In this document: piece by piece, positions 6,769-6,999 of the stretch | Numbering within the stretch: position 1 is the stretch's first letter | Layout of the letters: each line of letters begins with the position of its first letter | NCBI GenBank assembly: GCA_021741925.1 | Contig: JAIOWW010000061.1 | Location: forward strand, 1 to 6,999 | Source: Pontimonas sp. | GTDB taxonomy: Bacteria; Actinomycetota; Actinomycetes; Actinomycetales; Microbacteriaceae | Direction: 5' to 3' | Length of the DNA stretch: 6,999 nt | Notes under the pieces: model-generated | The model's database searches: none | Told to the model about the DNA's origin: nothing | What the model saw: only the letters and a program-made list of their open reading frames with translations | Program-made: the position numbers and the translations under genes

Positions 6769-6999
6769 ATGACGGACGAGCCTGTGGACGAGAGAACCCC
6801 TGAAGGTCCTCGTCGCAGAACGTATGAACCTCCGTCGGAAGAAGCGGTCTTCACCGGATCTTTCCCCGTCATCGACGACGACACTGCGTCAGGGTCCACC
6901 ACCCCGCTCAATATTCCCGAGCCCCCGGTGCGCAGCACTTTGCCTGAAGCCGCAATCCTCGAGCAATTTCGGGATGGCTCAGCAGGGAGCACCACGGAG
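6769..6999 (+). CDS. Unrecognised protein with disordered acidic/proline-rich N-terminus (cut by right window edge)
   Basis: The frame opens at ATG 6769 and stays open for 77 codons to the window's end. The visible part is polar and low in hydrophobics. It has an acidic start (MTDEPVDERTPEG), a basic patch RRRTYEPPS near residues 15-23, EEAVFTGSFPVIDDD near 24-38, then a Ser/Thr/Pro-rich stretch through IPEPPVR, and a short possible helix PEAAILEQFRDG. This looks like an intrinsically disordered cytoplasmic tail of the kind that precedes a membrane or enzyme domain. That domain is not visible, so I give no function. It begins 18 nt after the transporter's stop on the same strand and may be co-transcribed or have its own leaderless start. 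A minus-strand frame over the same bases (6995-6747) is open but has less protein-like composition. I favour the plus strand, with moderate confidence. Confidence 0.6.
   Translation, partial: MTDEPVDERTPEGPRRRTYEPPSEEAVFTGSFPVIDDDTASGSTTPLNIPEPPVRSTLPEAAILEQFRDGSAGSTTE

Noticed and set aside
6747..6995. 82-codon minus-strand frame over the right end
   Set aside because: It is Ser/Gly-rich with no motif, overlaps the transporter stop and opposes the plus-strand frame that begins properly after the transporter. It is less likely, though not excluded.

Overview
The window looks like chromosomal DNA from a high-GC actinobacterium, most likely Microbacteriaceae or a close relative. The evidence is a homodimeric E1 AceE, the order aceE – PucR-type regulator – fabD – fabH, the actinobacterial style of the FabH and FabD N-termini, one GTG start, and moderately high GC. 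The genus cannot be fixed from the sequence alone.

Positions 1-5236 are four genes on the minus strand, read right to left: aceE (pyruvate dehydrogenase E1), a PucR/FasR-type regulator, fabD (malonyl-CoA:ACP transacylase) and the first 96 codons of fabH (beta-ketoacyl-ACP synthase III), which runs off the left edge. The gaps are 30 nt (aceE to regulator), 78 nt (regulator to fabD) and a 4-nt ATGA overlap (fabD/fabH). I see no convincing terminator between them. Together the block makes acetyl-CoA from pyruvate, then loads and primes type II fatty acid synthesis. The regulator in the middle probably acts on the fab genes.

Positions 5237-5382 are a 146-nt divergent intergenic region. It holds a strong aceE ribosome binding site, a candidate aceE promoter and the start of a plus-strand tRNA-Val(TAC) gene at 5383-5459. 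Five bases past the tRNA lies the stop codon of a convergent minus-strand gene for a small three-helix membrane protein of unknown function (5803-5465).

Positions 5863-6750 encode a ten-helix EamA/DMT-family transporter on the plus strand, divergent from the small membrane protein. It is followed after 18 nt by the 5' end of an unrecognised gene with a polar, probably disordered N-terminus (6769 to beyond 6999). That gene may be read from a leaderless transcript.

There is no CRISPR array, insertion sequence, prophage, toxin-antitoxin pair or defence gene in the window. It reads as ordinary core-genome DNA, and I found no previously undescribed system. The points worth a second look are modest: the conserved acetyl-CoA/fatty-acid neighbourhood, repeats that might be regulator sites, the possible leaderless gene, the terminator-less tRNA junction, and two uncharacterised proteins.
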